In this document: piece by piece, positions 1 through 5,673 of the stretch | Layout of the letters: the number at the start of each line of letters is the position of its first letter | Position numbering within the stretch: the first letter of the stretch is position 1 | Assembly: GCA_024399225.1 (NCBI GenBank) | Contig: JAKSHV010000018.1 | Location: 1 to 11,126, forward strand | DNA length: 11,126 nt | Source: an archaeon | Lineage (GTDB): Archaea > Thermoplasmatota > Thermoplasmata > Methanomassiliicoccales > Methanomethylophilaceae | Reading direction: 5' to 3' | The notes under the pieces: generated by a model | What the model was told of the DNA's origin: nothing | What the model saw: the letters and a program-made list of their open reading frames with translations, nothing else | Databases searched by the model: none | Translations under genes and position numbers: made by a program

Positions 1-59
1 TAACATGCTCCGGGCGAGAGGTTTGCTCCGCACTTGATACAGAATTTAGGTTCTGCCAT
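1..59 (-). CDS. Zinc-ribbon protein, N-terminal fragment (cut by window edge)
   Basis: Only the first 19 codons lie in the window; the gene continues past position 1. The translation begins MAEPKFCIKCGANLSPGAC. The C-x-x-C-G knuckle followed by a third Cys is the usual opening of short zinc-ribbon domains that begin many small archaeal and bacterial proteins. The ATG is at 59-57 on the minus strand. There is no SD sequence, but a TATA-like box (82-88) is centred about 26 nt upstream, so the transcript probably starts at or within a few bases of the ATG. The downstream domain cannot be seen, so no function can be given; such ribbons occur on membrane proteins, regulators and scaffolds alike. 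Confidence 0.7.
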   Translation of the reverse strand, partial: MAEPKFCIKCGANLSPGAC

Positions 60-81
60 GATACATCGAGTTGATTATGCC

Positions 82-88
82 TATATAA
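82..88 (-). promoter_or_regulatory. TATA box of the zinc-ribbon gene
   Basis: On the minus strand this reads TTATATA. Its centre is about 26 nt before the ATG at 59, the normal archaeal TATA-to-start-site distance, so it predicts a leaderless mRNA. A short inverted repeat TTCCG-ATTA-CGGAA (114-127) lies about 30 nt further upstream and could be an operator, but it is short and may be chance. Confidence 0.55.
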
Positions 89-123
89 GAGAGATGTAGC
101 CAACAGGTTGACATTCCGATTAC

Positions 124-154
124 GGAAAAAGAAATGGGTTGAAAAAGAAGAAAA
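124..154 (-). terminator. Oligo-T terminator after the C_GCAxxG_C_C gene
   Basis: Immediately after the stop codon at 157-159, the minus strand has two T-rich runs, TTTTCTTCTTTTTC (154-141) and TTTCTTTTTCC (134-124). Archaeal RNA polymerase commonly terminates at such U-tracts without a hairpin. The position between this gene and the promoter of the zinc-ribbon gene fits a terminator that isolates the two same-strand genes. Confidence 0.55.
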
Positions 155-156
155 CC

Positions 157-621
157 TCAATCATTTCTTAGGGTCGGCAGACCTTCTTCCGCGATGATGC
201 TTTCGACCACATCGACCGCAGCGGCGACCATATCGGGACATAGCTCCGTGAAGAAACGTTTCTCCAGAGCGAATTCAATTCCTTCTGCTGTGGAGATGTC
301 ACAACCGAGAATAGTATTGCAGACATATGATCCGCATGCTTTGGCGAAGCGGTCCATCATCTTGTCATTGACCCTGTCGGCAGTGATCTTGCTTTCAGGG
401 TCCGCCTTGTCATACTGTCCGTAAAGAAGACCCAGAACCATCAATCCGCCGGTACATGCGCCGCAGACTTCTCCTTTCCTCATTCCGCTTCCGAAGCAGG
501 ATCCGAGTTTCAGAGCCTGCTCCTCGGTGATGCCGCATTCCTCTGCAAAGGCTGCAAGCACAGCCTGAGAGCAATGGAACTTCCTACGAAAATAGTCGAG
601 AGCTTTTGTTTTGTGGCCCAT
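157..621 (-). CDS. C_GCAxxG_C_C family putative redox-active protein
   Basis: A 154-residue soluble protein with nine cysteines (17, 29, 42, 53, 56, 96, 101, 107, 128). The arrangement matches the C_GCAxxG_C_C family: an N-terminal FHCSQAVLAAFAE segment, the glycine-rich core VCGACTGGLMVLG (residues 52-64), and later cysteines in SYVCNTILGCD (99-108) and LCPD. The family is named for its conserved cysteines and is presumed to be redox-active or metal/cluster-binding; to my knowledge no reaction is established. The length is normal for the family. The ATG at 621-619 is supported by GGAG (632-629) seven nt upstream, so unlike several neighbours this mRNA has a leader. It is divergent from the EamA permease and shares with it a 240-nt control region holding a repeated GTAACAC motif, so the two may be co-regulated. 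No signal peptide or membrane segment is seen. Confidence 0.85.
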   Translation of the reverse strand: MGHKTKALDYFRRKFHCSQAVLAAFAEECGITEEQALKLGSCFGSGMRKGEVCGACTGGLMVLGLLYGQYDKADPESKITADRVNDKMMDRFAKACGSYVCNTILGCDISTAEGIEFALEKRFFTELCPDMVAAAVDVVESIIAEEGLPTLRND

Positions 622-708
622 AACATGTCTCCGAAATACTCCGGTTCAGCAGTTGCTTGGGGTGGAACCGGAGGCAGATTGCTCTGCAGAACTTCCATCT
701 GCAACCCG

Positions 709-715
709 TTTAAAA
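709..715 (-). promoter_or_regulatory. Candidate TATA box for the C_GCAxxG_C_C gene
   Basis: On the minus strand this reads TTTTAAA, the most TATA-like element upstream of the gene starting at 621. It predicts a transcript start near 686 and a leader of about 65 nt, which agrees with the gene having a GGAG ribosome-binding site. A GTAACAC half-site (745-751) lies about 30 nt upstream. Confidence 0.35.
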
Positions 716-744
716 CACTTGTGCGATAAAGCCGAAAATGAACC

Positions 745-751
745 GTAACAC
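745..751. promoter_or_regulatory. GTAACAC half-site in the divergent control region
   Basis: GTAACAC here is identical to one arm of the perfect palindrome at 796-812. It lies upstream of the minus-strand TATA candidate (709-715), about as far away as the palindrome is from the plus-strand TATA candidate. This suggests one regulator acting on both divergent promoters, but a 7-mer alone is weak evidence. Confidence 0.35.
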
Positions 752-795
752 ATCTTCAGAATTATTAGGCAGGAAATAGGAAGATTGCAAAAAAG

Positions 796-812
796 GTGTT
801 ACCAAGTAACAC
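796..812. promoter_or_regulatory. Perfect 17-bp palindrome, probable operator of the EamA permease gene
   Basis: GTGTTACCAAGTAACAC has two perfect 7-bp arms around a 3-nt centre, flanked by A-run/T-run sequence that extends the dyad after one mismatch. It lies just upstream of the TATA-like element at 834-842, where archaeal activators often bind; repressors can also act from here. The arm sequence resembles, from memory, half-sites proposed for NikR in some bacteria, but those are separated by a much longer spacer, so identity of the regulator is open. The hairpin it could form in RNA is less relevant because the likely start site lies downstream. Confidence 0.6.
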
Positions 813-833
813 TTTTCCAATAGATTGATGTGC

Positions 834-842
834 TAATTATTA
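834..842 (+). promoter_or_regulatory. TATA-like element of the EamA permease gene
   Basis: TAATTATTA is centred about 25 nt before the ATG at 862 and no SD sequence precedes that ATG, which supports a leaderless start at 862. It is a non-canonical TATA box, and a second A/T-rich stretch at 844-850 would instead give a start downstream of 862 and favour the ATG at 907. Confidence 0.4.
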
Positions 843-861
843 CTAATTTACATCAAGTAAT

Positions 862-1887
862 ATGCGCAAAAACGCTTATATTCTGCAGGTAAATCCAAAT
901 TTTTCGATGAATAAGAAGGTTCTCGCCATCGTATTTGCCATTCTCGCGGCAGCATTCTACGCAGTGAACGTGCCGTTCTCGAAGATACTTCTGAGCGATG
1001 TCGGACCTTCCATGATGTCATCATATCTCTACCTCGGAGCAGGAATCAGCATGGGTTGCCTGTTCCTCTACCAGAGAAAGAATCTCCGGAAGGAGGACCT
1101 CCTCGAGAGGAAGGATCTCCCATACACCATCGGAATGGTCGTGCTCGACATCGCGGCACCCATCCTTCTGATGTACGGCATCACCATGACCACATCGGAG
1201 AACGTATCCCTCCTGAACAACTTCGAGATCGTAGCCACTGCTCTGATCGCTCTGATGATGTTCAAGGAGAAGATCAGCAGGAACCTGTGGGTAGCCATCA
1301 TACTCATCGTAATCTCAGGTGCGATTCTCACCTTCGAGAACTCCAACGGATTCGTCATCAACGCCGGTTCCCTGTGTGTCCTCGGAGCATGTTGCTGCTG
1401 GGGTCTCGAGAACAACTGCACACGTGCCATCAGCGACAAGAGTTCCTCCGAGATCGTGATGGTCAAGGGACTCTGTTCCGGAACAGGTTGCTTCATCATC
1501 GCAACCCTCACCGGTGAGACCGTCCCCGAGACTATTTACATAGTACTGGCACTTCTGCTCGGAACCGTTTCCTACGGACTCAGTATCAACCTTTACATCA
1601 TGGCACAGAGGCACATCGGTGCGGCCAAGACCGGGGCATACTACGCAGTCGCTCCTTTCTTAGGTGTTGTGTTCGCATTCATCTTCTGCTCGGAGATACC
1701 CGGCCCGTCGTTCTTCGTGGCTTTCGCGATCATGGCTGTTGCCACCGTGATGGTAATCAGAGACACCCTTGGAACCGAGAAGGAACATATTCACAACCAT
1801 GAGCACAGGCACGGCGATCTGGTCCACTCCCACCCCCACGGCAGATTCCACCACATCGTCCCGCTGCACATCCGCCACAGAATATGA
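862..1887 (+). CDS. EamA/DMT-family permease with His-rich C-terminal tail
   Basis: A 341-residue inner-membrane protein with the two EamA repeats of drug/metabolite transporters, about ten transmembrane helices in all. Repeat one runs roughly 18-158 and includes the conserved stretch ENVSLLNNFEIVATALIALM and then FKEKIS; repeat two runs roughly 165-300 and includes GACCCWGLENNCTRAIS. From residue 306 to the end the protein becomes a cytosolic or exposed tail with 12 histidines in 36 residues (nt 1777-1884), a likely site for binding nickel, zinc, cobalt or copper. DMT permeases move many small molecules, so the substrate is unknown. The start at 862 is chosen because a TATA-like element lies 25 nt upstream. 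An in-frame ATG at 907 (MNKKVLAIVF...) would align better with typical family N-termini and remove 15 residues. The gene is divergent from a cysteine-rich redox protein and carries a palindromic operator candidate upstream. The next gene begins 48 nt after the stop but has its own promoter. Confidence 0.88.
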   Translation: MRKNAYILQVNPNFSMNKKVLAIVFAILAAAFYAVNVPFSKILLSDVGPSMMSSYLYLGAGISMGCLFLYQRKNLRKEDLLERKDLPYTIGMVVLDIAAPILLMYGITMTTSENVSLLNNFEIVATALIALMMFKEKISRNLWVAIILIVISGAILTFENSNGFVINAGSLCVLGACCCWGLENNCTRAISDKSSSEIVMVKGLCSGTGCFIIATLTGETVPETIYIVLALLLGTVSYGLSINLYIMAQRHIGAAKTGAYYAVAPFLGVVFAFIFCSEIPGPSFFVAFAIMAVATVMVIRDTLGTEKEHIHNHEHRHGDLVHSHPHGRFHHIVPLHIRHRI

Positions 1888-1906
1888 GCCCCAATCCGAC
1901 CAATCA

Positions 1907-1912
1907 TTATAT
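1907..1912 (+). promoter_or_regulatory. TATA box of the GH3-STAS-MATE-PP2C operon
   Basis: TTATAT lies in the 48-nt gap after the permease gene, centred about 26 nt before the ATG at 1936. There is no SD before that ATG. The operon is therefore probably transcribed from its own promoter as a leaderless mRNA rather than by read-through alone. Confidence 0.6.
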
Positions 1913-1935
1913 GCTGGCATTAGATAGAGCACTCA

Positions 1936-3627
1936 ATGTCAGAATCAGTCGGACCAAGGGCGAAGAACGAGGAACTTCTCGTCCGCGGTGAGAAAGCATG
2001 GAACGCACTCATGGAAGTGAGCGACAATCCCCGTTCCACCAACGAATCCCTCATCCTGAAAATCATACAGGACAACAAGGACACCGAGTACGGCAAAGCA
2101 CACAACTTCTCCGATATCCACAGCATCGAGGATTTCAAACGCATCGTTCCTTTCTCAGTATTCGATGATTACGCCGACCTCGTTTTCCGTGAGCTCCACG
2201 GCGAGAAGGACCTCCATTCGGTATACGGAGTAAATCAGTACAACCGTTCCTCCGGAACCATGGGAAACCCCAAGAAGATCCCCATGTCCAAGACATCCAT
2301 GGAGTATTTCCTCGACTATACCCAGGCGTGCCCCTATTCGGTAGTCAAGAGACTTCTCGGAGACGCATTCATGGATGGAAAGATCCTCTCCATCTGTGAA
2401 GCATCCGGAATATCCTACGTCAACGGCATCCGCTACTGCGGTGTGTCCGGTCAGATGGTGCAGGATTGGAACTATCAGCTTCCCGAGGTCTGCACCGCGC
2501 CCGGAGAGGCTTCCGTCCCCGAGCCCGAGACCAACTCGAGATACCTCCACGCAAGGTACGGTCTGTCCGAGAAGAACGTCACCTGCCTTGACACCAAGTT
2601 CATGACCTTTGTTCTCGAGATGTTCAAATACATCAGCGACAACTGGCAGCTTATCTGTGACGATATCGAGAAAGGTACCATCGACGCATCGATCAGGATG
2701 TCCGACGAGGTCAGGAAGAAGCTCGAATCCGAACTCAAGCCCATGCCCGAGCGTGCACAGGAGCTCAGGAAGATCTTCGAAGAAGGATTCGACAACACCA
2801 TCGCCAAGAAAATCTGGCCCGACCTCCAGTTCATACACGGCGTATCCACCGGAACATTCTCCGCATATCTCAAGCACCTCAGGGATGACTACACCGGAAA
2901 TGTCCCCGCACTCATGCGCGGAATCACCGCTTCCGAGGGTGCTTTCACCATCCCCTTCGAGCTGGACAACCCCAACTCCATCCCCACTGCGAACACCATC
3001 TTCTTCGAGTTCCTCCCCCTTGACGAGGACGATCCCACCAAGACCCTCCTCATCGACGAGGTCCAGGAAGGCGGAGAGTATGAGATGATCGTCACCACCT
3101 TCTCAGGTCTGTACCGTTACAGGACCCGTGATGCCATCAGGATCACCGGACACTACAGGAACCTGCCCACCATGGAATACCTCTACCGTATCGACCAATG
3201 CGTCAACCTCACCGGAGAGAAGACCTACGAACCCGCACTCAGGAAGACAGTCGATGTGGCCGCACAGGAACTCGGATTCAAGTACACCGACTTCTGCGTC
3301 CACCCTGACAGCGATTCGGCACCTTCGAAGTACGTCTATTACATCGAGGTCATCGACCCCCAGCCCACTCTCAGGTGCTCCGCCATAGCGGAGATCATCC
3401 AGAGGGAGCTCATGGTCGTCAACCCCCTGATGGTCACCAAGTTCGAACGCAACCTGATCGGACCCGTCGAGGTGCACGTACTGCAGGAGGACACATACCT
3501 GCTTTACCGCGACAAGCAGATCCTCATGGGAGGAGCATCCACCCAGCTGAAACCCGTTAAGATCATCATGAACGAAGCGCAGCTCCGTTTCTTCAGAATC
3601 CTTGTAGAGAAAGAGGTAGCACAATGA
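1936..3627 (+). CDS. GH3-family acyl-acid amido synthetase-like adenylating enzyme
   Basis: A 563-residue soluble protein of normal GH3 length. GH3 enzymes of the ANL superfamily adenylate a carboxylic acid with ATP and transfer the acyl group to an amino acid, best known from plant auxin and jasmonate conjugation; database names such as 'GH3 auxin-responsive promoter' are misnomers. Three nucleotide-binding signatures are visible: SSGTMGNPKKIP (105-116), TASEG with following residues (331-341), and YRYRTRDAIRITG (393-405, with the conserved Asp399). FFEFLPL (356-362) followed by YEMIVTTFSGLYRY is also typical. The C-terminal domain (about 425-563) contains Lys-rich segments such as LTGEKTYEP and ends RILVEKEVAQ. 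No membrane segment is seen. The acid and amine substrates cannot be read from the sequence. It is the first gene of a four-gene operon, overlaps the STAS gene by four nt (ATGA), and is thus translationally coupled to a signalling and export module. The leaderless start at 1936 is supported by the TATA box. Confidence 0.9.
   Translation: MSESVGPRAKNEELLVRGEKAWNALMEVSDNPRSTNESLILKIIQDNKDTEYGKAHNFSDIHSIEDFKRIVPFSVFDDYADLVFRELHGEKDLHSVYGVNQYNRSSGTMGNPKKIPMSKTSMEYFLDYTQACPYSVVKRLLGDAFMDGKILSICEASGISYVNGIRYCGVSGQMVQDWNYQLPEVCTAPGEASVPEPETNSRYLHARYGLSEKNVTCLDTKFMTFVLEMFKYISDNWQLICDDIEKGTIDASIRMSDEVRKKLESELKPMPERAQELRKIFEEGFDNTIAKKIWPDLQFIHGVSTGTFSAYLKHLRDDYTGNVPALMRGITASEGAFTIPFELDNPNSIPTANTIFFEFLPLDEDDPTKTLLIDEVQEGGEYEMIVTTFSGLYRYRTRDAIRITGHYRNLPTMEYLYRIDQCVNLTGEKTYEPALRKTVDVAAQELGFKYTDFCVHPDSDSAPSKYVYYIEVIDPQPTLRCSAIAEIIQRELMVVNPLMVTKFERNLIGPVEVHVLQEDTYLLYRDKQILMGGASTQLKPVKIIMNEAQLRFFRILVEKEVAQ
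3613..3617 (+). promoter_or_regulatory. SD sequence of the STAS gene
   Basis: GAGGT lies six nt before the ATG at 3624, inside the 3' end of the GH3 gene. It confirms the start in the ATGA overlap and shows that internal genes of this operon use SD-dependent initiation although the first gene appears leaderless. Confidence 0.7.
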
Positions 3628-3920
3628 GCATCACCAAGAACGCAAACAAACTCACCATCGCAGTCGAGGGAAAACTCGACAGGACCTCCGCACCCGAACT
3701 CGAGGCAAAGATCAACGAGGTCATGACCGAGGATATCAACGAGGTCGAATTCGACCTTGCAAAGGCAGTTTACATCTCCAGTGCCGGACTCAGGGTCATC
3801 GTAGGAGTGCAGAAGAAGATGAGCAAGATCGAGGGAACCATGGTCATCACCAACATCCCCGAGCTCATCCTCGAGATCTTCACCGAGACCGGACTCTCCG
3901 AGATCCTGACTCTGAGATGA
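3624..3920 (+). CDS. STAS-domain protein (SpoIIAA/RsbV-like phosphorylation switch)
   Basis: A 98-residue single-domain STAS protein, the normal size for anti-sigma-factor antagonists. The diagnostic segment is FDLAKAVYISSAGLRVIV (43-60). Ser53 is at the position equivalent to the RsbV phosphoserine, two residues before the conserved glycine, with Ser52 as an alternative. In bacteria such proteins are phosphorylated by RsbW/SpoIIAB-like kinases and dephosphorylated by PP2C phosphatases, and only the unphosphorylated form binds the partner. Both kinds of enzyme domain follow in this operon. Archaea lack bacterial sigma factors, so the usual target cannot apply; the likely partners are the ATPase domain on the MATE transporter next door, the GH3 enzyme, or both. 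It overlaps GH3 upstream and MATE downstream by ATGA junctions, implying matched expression. The family call is firm; the target is inference. Confidence 0.93.
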   Translation: MSITKNANKLTIAVEGKLDRTSAPELEAKINEVMTEDINEVEFDLAKAVYISSAGLRVIVGVQKKMSKIEGTMVITNIPELILEIFTETGLSEILTLR

Positions 3921-5656
3921 ACAAGATGCAGACCAGCGAGTATCTGGTCGGAAAGGTCCTGAGGTCACACATCGCCGTGACCATCATGGTCACCCTCACC
4001 GCCACGCTCAGCATCGTCATCAACGGACTCGTCGTAGCCCAGGGACTGGGAGCGGATGCTCTCGTGTCCTTCGGACTCGCAACCCCCATGCTGATCCTTC
4101 TCAGCGCCATCGCGGGAGTGTTCAGCAATGGTGGATCCATACGCTGTGCCAGATACATCGGTGTTAACGATATCGAGGGAGTCCGCAGGAACTTCAGCAC
4201 CGTGTTCTTCGCATCCATCGTCGTGGGTGCGATATACGGTCTAGCCCTTTTCTTCGGAGCCGACCTGTTGGGGGACGCTTTCGGCGGAACCCCCGAGATA
4301 CGCGGACTCACAGCTGACTACATCCGTGCCATCGGACTGACCGCAATCCCCATGCTTCTCGCACAGGACCTGCTGAACTACCTGAGAATGGACAACAATC
4401 AGATCCTCACCACCATCGGAATCGTGGCCACCGTCGTGGTCAACACCGTCTTCGCCCTCTATTCCGTCGCATTCACGGATCTGGGTATGTTCGGTATCGG
4501 AATGGCGATGTGCATCAGCAACATCGTCGGTGTGATCATCTGCATGTTCCATTTCCTTAGAAAGGACCGTATGCTCGGCATCGCAAAACCCAATGAAGTC
4601 AAGACCGAACTCGTCTCAATCTGCATGGCAGGTCTTCCCACCGCAATCAACCGCGGTTCACAGACCCTCAAGAACTTCGTCCTCAACTCGTTCCTGCTCT
4701 CCATCGCCGGTACCGCTGCCGTCATGACACTGTCCGTGCAGACCAACGTCTACCAGTTCCTCATCGCCATTTCCACCGGATTCGGAATCCTCGTCGCGAT
4801 GCTATGCGGAATGTTCTACGGAGAAAGGGACACAGACGCCATCCGTGCGACACTGAGGAAATCCTGTTCATTCGGATTCCTGCTCTCTGCAGCTGTGGGG
4901 GTCATCCTATTCATCTTCGCCGAACCCATCGCTATGATGTTCATCAAATCCGGCGGGGATCTCGACATGGCAACCACCTGTCTCAGGCTGTTCGCCTTCA
5001 GCCAGCCCACATCCACCCTCTGCCTGATCCTTCTCTACATGTACCAGTCCATGGGCAACCTGTTGCTTTCCAATGTTATCTCACTGACCAGGGGTGCACT
5101 CTATGTGATCCTGTTCTCCGTGGCGTTCGCGCCCGTCTTCGGACTGGAGATGGTCTGGCTGTCCGCCGTCGTGGCTGACATACTTTCGATACTCACTATC
5201 ATCGTCGTCCTGAGGATCAAGACCGGAAAATTCCCCCGCAGAGCGGAGGACTTCATCATGTTCCCCAAGGGCGAGAGCAAGGTCGAGGACATATTCAATG
5301 CAAGCGTTTCCAACAACATCAACGAGGTCATGAACATCTCCCGTTCCGTCGAGGAGAAGATAGTAGAACACGGCATCGACAGAGAGAAAGCACAGCGTGT
5401 CGCCCTTTGTATCGAGGAGATGGCATGCAATGTCGTCGACCATGCATTCTCTGATGGGAAGACTCACTTCATGGACATCAGGGTCATGAAGATCGGAGAC
5501 GACCTCGTGTTCAGACTCAGGGATGACGGTAAACGCTTCAATCCGTTAAATGCAGAACTTGAAGGTCATCTCGGAATAAAGGTCGTCAAGGCCACCTGCA
5601 AGTCCATCGATTACAGGTATTCCGTACACCTGAACAACACCAGGGTGGTAATCTGA
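3917..5656 (+). CDS. MATE-family transporter fused to an RsbW-like HATPase (serine kinase) domain
   Basis: A 579-residue two-domain membrane protein. Residues about 15-435 are a MATE-type multidrug/metabolite exporter with about 12 hydrophobic segments and typical features such as GLATPMLILLSAIAG, the loop GGSIRCARYIGVND, and PTAINRGSQTLKN at the start of the second half. After a short basic linker (434-442), residues about 455-579 form a GHKL ATPase domain of the RsbW/SpoIIAB type. The N-box is CIEEMACNVVDHAF (498-511; Glu500/501, Asn505, His509), the G1 box RDDGKRFNP (535-543), and the G2 box GHLGIKVVK (550-558). MATE proteins are normally about 450 residues and lack such a domain. The fusion places a probable STAS-binding kinase on the cytosolic face of a pump, suggesting that binding or phosphorylation of the preceding STAS protein controls transport. 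The ATG overlaps the STAS stop by ATGA; only a weak SD is seen, so translation is probably coupled. Substrate and coupling ion are unknown. Confidence 0.9.
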   Translation: MNKMQTSEYLVGKVLRSHIAVTIMVTLTATLSIVINGLVVAQGLGADALVSFGLATPMLILLSAIAGVFSNGGSIRCARYIGVNDIEGVRRNFSTVFFASIVVGAIYGLALFFGADLLGDAFGGTPEIRGLTADYIRAIGLTAIPMLLAQDLLNYLRMDNNQILTTIGIVATVVVNTVFALYSVAFTDLGMFGIGMAMCISNIVGVIICMFHFLRKDRMLGIAKPNEVKTELVSICMAGLPTAINRGSQTLKNFVLNSFLLSIAGTAAVMTLSVQTNVYQFLIAISTGFGILVAMLCGMFYGERDTDAIRATLRKSCSFGFLLSAAVGVILFIFAEPIAMMFIKSGGDLDMATTCLRLFAFSQPTSTLCLILLYMYQSMGNLLLSNVISLTRGALYVILFSVAFAPVFGLEMVWLSAVVADILSILTIIVVLRIKTGKFPRRAEDFIMFPKGESKVEDIFNASVSNNINEVMNISRSVEEKIVEHGIDREKAQRVALCIEEMACNVVDHAFSDGKTHFMDIRVMKIGDDLVFRLRDDGKRFNPLNAELEGHLGIKVVKATCKSIDYRYSVHLNNTRVVI

Positions 5657-5673
5657 AATCCTCCTACAGAGGT

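Noticed and set aside
671..702. GCAGAT/ATCTGC inverted repeat in the leader of the C_GCAxxG_C_C gene
   Set aside because: Only six base pairs with a 17-nt loop, close to chance expectation; not listed as a feature.
1056..1517. Plus-strand 153-residue frame inside the permease gene
   Set aside because: Arg/Pro/His-rich shadow in another frame of a conserved EamA domain; no domain resemblance.
2155..2877. 240-residue minus-strand reading frame inside the GH3 gene
   Set aside because: It is antisense to a gene with clear family motifs, has no promoter or SD, and its composition reflects the strong codon bias of the plus strand. The same applies to 6361-6975, 4241-4552, 3103-3624 and 5081-5467 on the minus strand.
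1936..3627. A plant-hormone 'auxin-responsive promoter' function
   Set aside because: This phrase is a database misnomer for GH3 proteins; the sequence shows an adenylating enzyme, not a promoter or a hormone-response factor.
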